From: Pseudomonadota bacterium
GTDB taxonomy: Bacteria; Pseudomonadota; Alphaproteobacteria; JAAXGF01
Length of the DNA stretch: 7,684 nucleotides
Reading direction: 5' to 3'
Assembly: GCA_022563655.1 (NCBI GenBank)
Contig: JADFMW010000134.1
Span: 1 to 7,684 of the forward strand
Both the position numbers and the translations under genes were made by a program. This document shows positions 1-5,513 of the stretch, one piece after another (the stretch's first letter is position 1; the number at the start of each line of letters is the position of its first letter). The notes under the pieces were generated by a model. It saw nothing but the letters and a program-made list of their open reading frames with translations. It was not told the DNA's origin and did not search any database.

Positions 1-65
1 AGGCCGAGTGGCTGGCGCTCGCGGGCGGAGAAACCGGGCTCTTGGGAGGAGATAATGGCAACTGA
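1..65 (+). CDS. Possible 3' end of an upstream gene (partial)
   Basis: Read from base 3, one frame gives about 20 residues ending ETGLLGGDNGN and a TGA at 63-65. Its codons are mostly G/C-ending, as expected for coding DNA here. If real, it overlaps the start of the methyltransferase-like gene by 11 nt, suggesting translational coupling. Another frame ends with TAA at 53-55, also touching the ATG. The stretch is too short to identify a family, and it may be plain leader sequence. Confidence 0.25.
   Translation, partial: AEWLALAGGETGLLGGDNGN
44..51 (+). promoter_or_regulatory. Strong Shine-Dalgarno for the methyltransferase-like gene
   Basis: GGGAGGAG sits just upstream of the ATG at 55. Five nt separate its GGAGG core from the start. 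This fixes ATG 55 as the start, although the frame stays open further upstream to the window edge. Confidence 0.75.
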
Positions 66-531
66 GCGAAACGACCGCGACACCGCCGGCGTCATCGCGC
101 CGCCGCCGCTCATCTACTTGGGGTTCCTGGCGCTCGGGCTGGCGCTCGATTACCTGTGGCCGGCCGGGCTGGCGACGGGGGGCGCGCGCTACCCCGCCGG
201 GCTCGCGTTGTTCGCCCTCGGCGGGGCGATCTTCGCCTTCGCCCTGCGGCAACTCCGCAGGGCCGGCACCAGCCTCGAGCCGCGCAAGCCGACCACGGCG
301 GTCGTCACCGGCGGACCGTACCGCCTGTCCCGCAACCCCATTTACGTGGCGCTCAGCTTGGCGTACCTGGGCCTCGCCGTCGCCGCGGACAACCCGTGGG
401 CCGCGGCGCTGCTCGCGCCGGCGCTTGCCGTCATGCACTACGGCGTGATCGCGCGCGAGGAGCTCTACCTGGAAGGCAAGTTCGGCGACGAATACCTGCG
501 CTACAAGGCGTCGGTGAGGCGCTGGCTCTGA
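55..531 (+). CDS. Isoprenylcysteine carboxyl methyltransferase (ICMT/PEMT)-like membrane protein
   Basis: A 158-aa integral membrane protein. Hydrophobic segments lie at about residues 14-36, 46-67, 97-111 and 114-133. The family signature is visible: T85-GGPYRLSRNPIYVAL to L100, then a C-terminal EELYLEGKFGDEYLRY block (135-150) ending in basic RRWL. In the ICMT/phospholipid methyltransferase superfamily these parts form the SAM-binding and substrate pocket, so the likely activity is SAM-dependent methylation of a lipophilic or membrane-embedded acceptor. Bacteria lack prenylated CaaX proteins, and the real substrate of such small homologues is usually unknown. Length is typical of the bacterial short form. 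The start follows from the Shine-Dalgarno at 44-51. It converges with the aminopeptidase gene. Family assignment is firm; substrate is not. Confidence 0.85.
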   Translation: MATERNDRDTAGVIAPPPLIYLGFLALGLALDYLWPAGLATGGARYPAGLALFALGGAIFAFALRQLRRAGTSLEPRKPTTAVVTGGPYRLSRNPIYVALSLAYLGLAVAADNPWAAALLAPALAVMHYGVIAREELYLEGKFGDEYLRYKASVRRWL

Positions 532-548
532 CCGACTTCCCGGTCGGT
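531..548. terminator. Short hairpin overlapping the methyltransferase-like stop codon
   Basis: ACCGAC (531-536) and GTCGGT (543-548) form a perfect 6-bp stem around a 6-nt loop. It starts on the last base of the TGA stop (529-531). No T-run follows on either strand, so it is at best a weak or Rho-assisted 3' end structure. Confidence 0.35.
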
Positions 549-596
549 GCGGTCGGGTCCGCGCGTCCGCCGCCCCGACGCCAGGAACGGCGCCGA

Positions 597-675
597 ACGG
601 GGTCACGCCGAACGGGCCGCGTCCACGGGGTCAGGTCTTGCATTGCAACATTTCCGAGCCGCGCCCACGGGGTCA
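597..675. repeat. Three copies of ACGGGGTCA with an AT-rich TTGCATTGCAA palindrome
   Basis: ACGGGGTCA occurs at 597-605, 625-633 and 667-675; the last two extend left to CCACGGGGTCA. The middle copy continues into GGTCTTGCATTGCAA, whose last 11 bases (638-648) are a perfect palindrome (TTGCA-T-TGCAA). It is an AT-rich island in GC-rich DNA. The GGGGTCAGGTCTTGCATT word resembles, from memory, dispersed repeats found near REP-associated (RAYT) transposases. No transposase is present. The rest of the 532-704 gap holds nothing else I recognise except a CCG run at about 690-704. Confidence 0.45.
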
Positions 676-704
676 CGCGCCCACGCGACGCCGCCGCCGC
701 CGCC

Positions 705-2750
705 TCAACCTTCGGCGAGCGGCCGGGTCTTGTCGGCGAGCCAGGCGGCGGCGTCGCGGTCGATGAGCGGCGTAAGGCTTTCGCGCACCTCGGCGTGGTA
801 GGCGTCGAGCCAGGCGACCTCGGCCGCGCTCAGCATCTCGGCTGCGATCAGGTTGCGCTCGATCGGCGCCCGGGTCAGCGTCTCGAGGCCGAGCATGGCG
901 CGCTCGGCGCCGTTCGCGGCTTGGGCGTCCGGCCGCTCGACGACGCACACCAGGTTCTCGATGCGGATGCCGAAGGCGCCCGCCTTGTAGTAGCCGGGCT
1001 CGTTGGAGCAGATCATGCCCGGCTTGAGCGCCACGGTGTTGGGGATCTTGCTGATGCGCTGCGGCCCTTCGTGGACGCCGAGGTAGCTGCCCACCCCGTG
1101 GCCGGTGCCGTGGTCGTAGTCGAGACCCATCTGCCACAGCGCGTGTCGGGCGAGGGTGTCGAGCTGGCTGCCCGATGTGCCGGCCGGGAAGCGCGTCGCG
1201 GCGACGGCGATGTGGCCCTTGAGCACGGCGGTGAAGCACCGGCGTTGCTCGTCGCTCGGCGCGCCGACGGCGACGGTGCGGGTGACGTCGGTGGTGCCGT
1301 CGAGGTACTGGCCGCCCGAATCGATCAGGAACAGCTCGCCAGGCCCGATGCGGCGGCTGGTCTCGTTCGTCACCTGGTAATGCACGATGGCGCCGTTGGG
1401 CCCGGCGCCGGCGATGGTGGGGAAGCTGGGGCCGCGGTAGAGCTCGTTCTCGGCGCGCAGCGCATAGAGGTGTGCCGCCGCGTCCATCTCGGTCAGCCCG
1501 CCGCCCGGCGCGGCCTTCTCGAACCAGCTCAGGAACCGCACCAGCGCGGCGCCGTCGCGGCGGTGGGCGGCGCGCGCGCCCTCGAGCTCGACCGGGTTCT
1601 TGCACGCCTTGGGCAGCGCGCACGGGTCGGGGGCGCGCCGCATCTCGCCGCCGGCCAGGGCGACGCGCTCGAACACCCAGGCCGAGGTGGCGATGGGATC
1701 GGCCTGGACCGGATCGCCGCGGGCCAGCGCATCGAGGGCCGGGCCGAGCTCTTCGGGCGCGCGAATCGCGACCTCGGGGCCGAGGTGCGCGGCGAGCCCC
1801 GGGGCGAGCTTGCGGGCCTCGATGAACAGATCGGCGCGGGCGTCGGCGTGGACGATGACGAAGGCCAGGGGGAACGGGCAATAGGGCACGTCGCCGCCGC
1901 GCACGTTGAGCAGCCAGGCCAGCGAATCGGGCGCCGAGATCACGCACGCCCCGGCGCCGCCCGCGCGCAGGCTTTGCGCCACCTGGCCGCGCTTCTCGGC
2001 CGCGCTCTGCCCGGCGAAGCGCAAGTCGTGCGCCACCACGGGGGCGACGGGCGCCGGCGGCCGCTGGCGCCAGGCTGCATCGATCGGGTTCTCGGCGCAG
2101 CTCGCGAGATCGCCGCCCGCCTTGGCGCAAGCGGCGCGGTAGCGTTCGACCTCGTCGGGGGTCAGGAGCCACGGATCGTAGCCCAGCTTTGCGCCGCGCC
2201 CGAGGTGGGCGGCGATCCACTCGGGCGGCGGCTCGTCGGTGACGTGGCGGCGCTCGAACAGCGCGCCGTCGAGCTGCGCCTCGGCCTGCAGCGTGTAGCG
2301 GCCGTCGACGAACACCGCTGCCGCCTCGGCCAGCACCACGGCGCAGCCGGCCGAGCCGGAAAAGCCGGTGAGCCACATCAGCCGCTCGGCCCGGCGGGGC
2401 AAGTACTCGCTGTGATGGCGATCGGCGCGCGGCACGATGAAGCCCGCGAGCCCCCGCTTGTCGAGCTCGGCGCGCACCGCGGCGAGGCGCCCGGGCGGCG
2501 CCGGGCCGCGCACCAGGCCGTCGTCGTAGGCGGCTTGGGCCTCGGCCTTCAGCGCGCGCAGCCGGTCGCGCAGCGCCGCGCCTGGCTCGGGCGCGACGAG
2601 GGTCATCCAGGCGTCGGGGTCGAAGCCCTCGGGCGCGGCGATGACGCCCCCGATCAGCGCCCCGAGCTCGGCCGCCGAAAGCGCCGAACCGGCCTCGGCG
2701 AGCCGGCGGGACAGTTCGTCGTCGTTCGGACCGGGCACTGGCGGCTCCAT
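705..2750 (-). CDS. pepP: Aminopeptidase P (Xaa-Pro aminopeptidase, M24B) with YgfB-like N-terminal extension
   Basis: A 681-aa protein from ATG 2750 that removes N-terminal residues preceding proline. Residues about 88-430 are two creatinase-like N-terminal domains (for example GFSGSAG, VDGRYTLQAEAQ). Residues about 440-620 are the pita-bread catalytic domain with the full dinuclear metal set: D477 (IDSGGQY), D488 (GTTDVTRT), H551 (GTGHGVGSYLG), E584 (NEPGYY) and E598 (GIRIENL). A C-terminal M24 tail follows (LTRAPIERNLI... DAYHAEVRESL). This is the long three-domain type, normally about 600 aa. The extra length is residues 1-87, of which 13-79 resemble the start of E. coli YgfB (UPF0149). 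A GTG at 2774 would add 8 residues; neither start has a clear Shine-Dalgarno, and ATG is preferred. Cytoplasmic, with no signal peptide. Divergent from the phosphodiesterase gene. Catalytically intact by inspection. Confidence 0.93.
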   Translation of the reverse strand: MEPPVPGPNDDELSRRLAEAGSALSAAELGALIGGVIAAPEGFDPDAWMTLVAPEPGAALRDRLRALKAEAQAAYDDGLVRGPAPPGRLAAVRAELDKRGLAGFIVPRADRHHSEYLPRRAERLMWLTGFSGSAGCAVVLAEAAAVFVDGRYTLQAEAQLDGALFERRHVTDEPPPEWIAAHLGRGAKLGYDPWLLTPDEVERYRAACAKAGGDLASCAENPIDAAWRQRPPAPVAPVVAHDLRFAGQSAAEKRGQVAQSLRAGGAGACVISAPDSLAWLLNVRGGDVPYCPFPLAFVIVHADARADLFIEARKLAPGLAAHLGPEVAIRAPEELGPALDALARGDPVQADPIATSAWVFERVALAGGEMRRAPDPCALPKACKNPVELEGARAAHRRDGAALVRFLSWFEKAAPGGGLTEMDAAAHLYALRAENELYRGPSFPTIAGAGPNGAIVHYQVTNETSRRIGPGELFLIDSGGQYLDGTTDVTRTVAVGAPSDEQRRCFTAVLKGHIAVAATRFPAGTSGSQLDTLARHALWQMGLDYDHGTGHGVGSYLGVHEGPQRISKIPNTVALKPGMICSNEPGYYKAGAFGIRIENLVCVVERPDAQAANGAERAMLGLETLTRAPIERNLIAAEMLSAAEVAWLDAYHAEVRESLTPLIDRDAAAWLADKTRPLAEG

Positions 2751-2788
2751 CTGCGGGCGCGTTCGTCGGGCCACAACTTAGCGGTGCG

Positions 2789-2817
2789 TTGAGGCTATTG
2801 CCAGACGGCACTATGAT
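2789..2817 (+). promoter_or_regulatory. Sigma-70-like promoter for the CpdA-like gene
   Basis: TTGAGG (2789-2794), a 17-nt spacer and TATGAT (2812-2817) match the housekeeping -35/-10 consensus at 4/6 and 5/6 with ideal spacing. Transcription would start near 2824, about 34 nt before ATG 2858. The in-frame TTG 2789 and ATG 2813 would then fall inside the promoter and outside the mRNA. A small inverted repeat TGCC-AGAC-GGCA (2799-2810) lies in the spacer and might be an operator half-site. Confidence 0.6.
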
Positions 2818-2857
2818 CCGCGGTTTGGAAGCTCAGCCGAAAGGGCGGCGCGCGAGC

Positions 2858-3640
2858 ATGCCCCCACAAACAGTGCGTCTCGTACAGATCACCGATTGCC
2901 ACCTGCTCGCCGACCCGGCGGAGCGGCTGGGCGGCGTCGACACCGAAGCGACGCTCGCCGCGGTGATCGAGCGCGTGCGCGCCGAGGCGCCGCCGCCCGA
3001 CGCCGTGCTTGCCACCGGCGACCTGTCCCAGGACGGCACGGCCGAGGCGTACCGCCGCATCAAGGCGCTGTTCGCCCGCCTCGACCCGCCCGTCCACTGT
3101 CTGCCCGGCAACCACGACGACGCACCGACCCTGGCCGAGGTGCTGCCGGGCGACGGCGTTTATGTGGGATCAAGCCTGCTTCTCGGCGGCTGGCAGATCG
3201 TGTTGCTCGATTCGACCGTCGCCGGCCAGGACGACGGCCGCCTTGACGCGGATGAGCTCGCGCGCCTCGATCGGGCGCTCGGCGACCAGCAAGGCCGCCA
3301 TGCGCTGGTCTGTCTGCATCACCAGCCGGTGGCCGTGGGCGGCGCGTGGCGCGACGCGGTCAGCCTGGAGAACCCGGACGAGCTGTTCGCCGTGCTCGAC
3401 CGGCACGCCCACGTGCGCGGCGTGCTGTGGGGCCACGTCCATTTGCCGTTCGAGGGCGCCCGCAAGGGGGTGCGGCTGATGGCCTCGCCCTCGACCTGCT
3501 TCCAGTTCGTCCCGGGGGCCGATGACTCGCTTGCCGTCGGCACCGACCCGCCGGCGTACCGCCGCATCGGGCTGCGCGCCGACGGCGCGATCGAAACCGA
3601 GGTCTGCTGGCTCGACGCGGCCGCGCCACCCCGGCGCTAG
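2858..3640 (+). CDS. cpdA: CpdA-like cyclic nucleotide phosphodiesterase (calcineurin-like metallophosphoesterase)
   Basis: A 260-aa class III phosphodiesterase-type enzyme. The metallophosphoesterase signature is complete and in order: D13-C-H15 (QITDCHL), G54-D55 (ATGDLSQDG), G84-N85-H86-D87 (LPGNHD), H154-H155 (CLHHQPV) and G192-H193-V-H195 (LWGHVH). These residues bind two metals and hydrolyse phosphodiesters. The LxxxSQDG and HHxP contexts resemble E. coli CpdA (Icc), which degrades cAMP and so tunes CRP-type regulation. Related enzymes hydrolyse other phosphodiesters, so cAMP is likely but not proven. Length is close to CpdA (275 aa). ATG 2858 is chosen because the promoter at 2789-2817 covers the upstream alternatives. 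The Shine-Dalgarno is weak (GAAAGGG about 12 nt upstream). Divergent from pepP, convergent with the BON gene. Confidence 0.85.
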   Translation: MPPQTVRLVQITDCHLLADPAERLGGVDTEATLAAVIERVRAEAPPPDAVLATGDLSQDGTAEAYRRIKALFARLDPPVHCLPGNHDDAPTLAEVLPGDGVYVGSSLLLGGWQIVLLDSTVAGQDDGRLDADELARLDRALGDQQGRHALVCLHHQPVAVGGAWRDAVSLENPDELFAVLDRHAHVRGVLWGHVHLPFEGARKGVRLMASPSTCFQFVPGADDSLAVGTDPPAYRRIGLRADGAIETEVCWLDAAAPPRR

Positions 3641-3650
3641 CGCGTTATCC

Positions 3651-3678
3651 GGTCATCTTTACGCAGTCAAAGATGACC
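3651..3678. terminator. Perfect 10-bp inverted repeat between convergent genes
   Basis: GGTCATCTTT (3651-3660) pairs perfectly with AAAGATGACC (3669-3678) around an 8-nt loop, 10 nt after the phosphodiesterase stop. It works equally on either strand, as expected for a shared 3' hairpin between converging genes. No U-tract follows on either strand, so intrinsic termination is uncertain; mRNA end protection is another possible role. Confidence 0.5.
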
Positions 3679-3686
3679 TGCGCTCA

Positions 3687-3721
3687 AGCGCCGCGCAGCC
3701 GCCCGCCGCAGGCGCGGCGCT
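3687..3721. terminator. Second perfect 10-bp inverted repeat, very GC-rich
   Basis: AGCGCCGCGC (3687-3696) pairs perfectly with GCGCGGCGCT (3712-3721) around a 15-nt loop. It lies between the first hairpin and the BON gene stop at 3738, so the BON transcript meets this one first. With the neighbouring hairpin it forms a likely bidirectional transcript-end module without U-tracts. Confidence 0.5.
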
Positions 3722-3737
3722 CGCCGTCGCCCGGCGC

Positions 3738-4127
3738 TTAACGGTACAACGTGCGCATCGCCAGTTTGCTGGGCGAGACGATGCGGATGTGGTTGACCAC
3801 CGAGCGGACGCCGGCCAGATCGCCGACGGTTGCATCGACGATGGTTTTCTGATTTCCGCTCTCGAGGTCGCCGTCAAGCATGACCTCGCCGTCGCGGACG
3901 CTCACCTCGAGCGACTCCACGATATGGCCCAGCCGCGCCCCGACGGCCGCGCGGACGTCGCGTGCGAGTTCGGCGTCCGTTTGCCGCCGCGCACGCTGGG
4001 CAACGATCGCACGCTCGAGCCTGACGGCGGAGTCGGGCCGCGCGGCGAAGGTATCCGCCGCGGCCACGCGCTTGCGCTGCATGGGCGCCGCGTTGGTCTG
4101 GCGAGGTATCCTTAGCTTGGCTAACAA
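3738..4127 (-). CDS. BON-domain protein
   Basis: A 129-aa protein with one BON domain at about residues 51-117. It shows the alpha-beta-beta-alpha-beta pattern: helix DAELARDVRAAVGARL, strand LEVSVRDG, EVMLDGDL with the conserved glycine, a second helix around KTIVDATVGDL, then GVRSVVNHIRI. BON domains bind phospholipids or other ligands and are usually exported (OsmY, DolP) or linked to mechanosensitive channels. Here the first 50 residues are basic and polar (RIPRQ, QRKR, RARRQ), with no signal peptide or lipobox, so the protein appears cytoplasmic. The start is TTG 4127, fixed by AAGGAGG six nt upstream; an internal ATG at 4082 would remove 15 residues. A long leader with tandem repeats precedes it. 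Function unknown; a stress or envelope-linked role is only a family-based guess. Confidence 0.8.
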   Translation of the reverse strand: MLAKLRIPRQTNAAPMQRKRVAAADTFAARPDSAVRLERAIVAQRARRQTDAELARDVRAAVGARLGHIVESLEVSVRDGEVMLDGDLESGNQKTIVDATVGDLAGVRSVVNHIRIVSPSKLAMRTLYR

Positions 4128-4133
4128 GGTGCT

Positions 4134-4140
4134 CCTCCTT
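4134..4140 (-). promoter_or_regulatory. Consensus Shine-Dalgarno deciding a TTG start
   Basis: On the minus strand AAGGAGG lies 6 nt upstream of TTG 4127. The perfect match and spacing make TTG 4127 the start rather than the downstream ATG. Confidence 0.8.
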
Positions 4141-4200
4141 GGTCGTGGCGTGCGGCCGGGGTTCCCGACGCGACGCGCCTCATGGGTGTAAGCCGGTACA

Positions 4201-4248
4201 GGTCGGATCGCTTACTGATCGGATCGCTTACTGGTCGGATCGCTTGGT
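4201..4248. repeat. Three tandem 16-bp direct repeats in the BON gene leader
   Basis: Head-to-tail units: GGTCGGATCGCTTACT (4201-4216), GATCGGATCGCTTACT (4217-4232) and GGTCGGATCGCTTGGT (4233-4248). Units 1 and 2 differ at one base; unit 3 differs from unit 1 at two bases near its end. The core TCGGATCGCTT is identical in all three. The array lies 74 nt upstream of the BON start and would be in its 5' leader or promoter. It could bind a regulator or be a slippage-prone microsatellite. Confidence 0.75.
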
Positions 4249-4271
4249 CACCGCGACGGCGGGCGGGCCTT

Positions 4272-4286
4272 GCCGGGCCGCCCGGC
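4272..4286. repeat. Tight GC hairpin
   Basis: GCCGGG (4272-4277) and CCCGGC (4281-4286) form a 6-bp stem with a 3-nt loop, next to an AT-rich block. No T-run follows. It lies close to the predicted transcription start of the BON gene. Confidence 0.35.
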
Positions 4287-4314
4287 GATATAACCTTTGG
4301 TTAACCAATGTTAA
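4287..4314 (-). promoter_or_regulatory. Candidate promoter for the BON gene, with a 12-bp palindrome
   Basis: On the minus strand TTAACA (+ coordinates 4309-4314), 16 nt, then TATATC (4287-4292) is a weak -35/-10 pair. Between them lies the perfect palindrome TTGGTTAACCAA (4297-4308), well placed for a repressor. Transcripts would begin near 4280, giving a leader of about 150 nt that contains the tandem repeats. Confidence 0.3.
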
Positions 4315-4333
4315 TGAAATTTAAATACTGATC

Positions 4334-4350
4334 GTTAAAGAAGCCTTAAC
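4334..4350. promoter_or_regulatory. CtrA-like box GTTAA-N7-TTAAC
   Basis: TTAA (4335-4338), 7 nt, TTAA (4346-4349) followed by C matches the alphaproteobacterial CtrA consensus TTAA-N7-TTAAC. Three more TTAA words lie at 4301, 4311 and 4321. It is upstream of the candidate BON promoter. The match is short and could arise by chance in an AT-rich patch. Confidence 0.35.
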
Positions 4351-4384
4351 GGCGTCGCCGATGACGCTTGCAGCGCCGGCGGGA

Positions 4385-4618
4385 TCAGTCGCGCTCTTCG
4401 CCGTACTCCTGGTCGATGGTGAGAATCCGGTAAATCTCGGCGACGACGCCGGCGAGCGGCCGTTCCAGGTCCTCGCCGACGCGGCCGCTGCCCGAGGCCC
4501 AGGCGACCGCCTCCTCGAGCTGCTCGAGGTTCGCCCCGGTGGCGATGATCTCCGCGGCCTTGACGTCATCGATGTCGCCCACGATGTGCGCGATCTGGTC
4601 GTGCGTAACCTGGCTTAT
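4385..4618 (-). CDS. Small acidic conserved-type protein of unknown function, apparent ATA start
   Basis: A 77-aa acidic protein starting at ATA 4618 (xSQVTHDQIAHIVGDIDD...), with a likely helical core (EIIATGANLEQLEEAVAWAS, then LAGVVAEIYRIL) and the end DQEYGEERD. I recall similar small alphaproteobacterial proteins of unknown function with a 'VGDIDD...ATGA...EEAVAWA' pattern. The first canonical in-frame start is GTG 4582, which has no Shine-Dalgarno and would cut off the first 12 residues. GGAGGG lies 9 nt upstream of ATA 4618, exactly where a ribosome site should be. No ATG, GTG or TTG lies in frame between 4618 and the rtcB stop. It follows rtcB by 49 nt on the same strand, so the two were probably an operon. 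Its expression may now depend on the damaged rtcB transcript. Confidence 0.65.
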   Translation of the reverse strand: MSQVTHDQIAHIVGDIDDVKAAEIIATGANLEQLEEAVAWASGSGRVGEDLERPLAGVVAEIYRILTIDQEYGEERD

Positions 4619-4667
4619 GTTTGCGAACCCTCCGGTTTGCGTCGCGCCCGGGGCCGGTTCTGGGCCC

Positions 4668-5513
4668 TCACCCCTTGATGCAGAGCATCGGCTCGAGCCG
4701 CGCCACCTTGCGCGCGAGCCCGGCCCGCTCGGTCGCGTCGACCACGGCGCTCACGTCCTTGTACGCTCCCGGCGCCTCCTCGGCGACGCCGCGCGCCGAG
4801 CGGCTGCGCAACAGGATGCCGCGCTCGGCCAGCCGGTCCGACACGTCGCGCCCGCGCCAGAGCTTGGCCGCCTGATGCCGGCTCATCCGGCGTCCGGCGC
4901 CGTGGCACGCCGAGCCGAACGCGCGCGACATGCCGTGCTCGGTGCCGGCCAATATATACGACGCCGTGCCCATGGTGCCGCCGATCAGCACCGGCTGGCC
5001 GGCCGCGCGCAACGCCGCCGGCAGGTCCTCATGGCCGGGGCCGAAGGCGCGGGTCGCGCCCTTGCGGTGGACGAACAGGCGCTTGCGTCGGCCGTTCACC
5101 TCGTGCTCCTCGACCTTACAAGTGTTATGCGAGACGTCGTAAATGAGGCGCAACTCGGCCCGGGGCAGCACCTCGGCAAACGCGGCCCGGGCCAGGTGGG
5201 TGATGATCTGGCGGTTGGCGAGCGCGCAGTTGATGGCGGCGCGCATGGCGCCGAGGTACGCGGCGCCGACGTCGGACTCGATCGGCGCGCAGGCCAGCTC
5301 GCGCTCGGGCAGGGCGATGCCGTGCTCGGCCGCGGCGACGGCCATGCGGCGCAGGAACTCGGTGCCGATCTGGTGGCCCAGGCCGCGCGAGCCGCAGTGG
5401 ATGCTGACCACCGCGTCGCCGGCGCGCAGGCCGTAGGCGTCGGCGATCTCGGCGGCGAAGATCTCGGTCACGCACTGGACCTCGAGGTAGTGATTGCCCG
5501 AGCCGAGGGTGCC
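4668..5513 (-). pseudogene. rtcB: RtcB RNA-splicing ligase, N-terminal third missing
   Basis: RtcB joins RNA 2',3'-cyclic phosphate or 3'-phosphate ends to 5'-OH ends using GTP and Mn2+. The 281 codons here match its C-terminal part: GTLGSGNHYLEVQ, SIHCGSRGLGHQ, DVSHNTC, GGTMGTASY, GSACHGAGRRMSR and the usual -KG end. Metal ligands equivalent to P. horikoshii H203, H234 and H329 are present (codons 5490-5492, 5397-5399, 5127-5129), as is the guanylated histidine H404 (4902-4904). The family is about 480 aa, so roughly 195 residues are absent, including Asp95 and Cys98 of the metal site. Homology stops at 5513. The open frame continues to a TTG at 5654, but those residues (SGPEPSASPGADTL...) are not RtcB-like. 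Probably inactive, unless the join is an assembly error. Confidence 0.85.

Noticed and set aside
156..2792. 878-codon plus-strand open frame
   Set aside because: It runs antisense to the aminopeptidase gene, which has all five metal ligands in order. The frame is rich in R, A, G and H with no domain pattern, a typical shadow in GC-rich DNA.
673..2811. 712-codon minus-strand open frame overlapping pepP
   Set aside because: Arginine/alanine-rich alternative frame of the same gene with no family motif.
4201..4248. CRISPR array or plasmid iterons
   Set aside because: Units are contiguous with no spacers, only 16 bp long, and there is no cas or replication-initiator gene nearby.
4385..4582. GTG 4582 as start of the small protein
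   Set aside because: No Shine-Dalgarno precedes it, and it would drop a plausible N-terminus that has GGAGGG at the right distance from ATA 4618.
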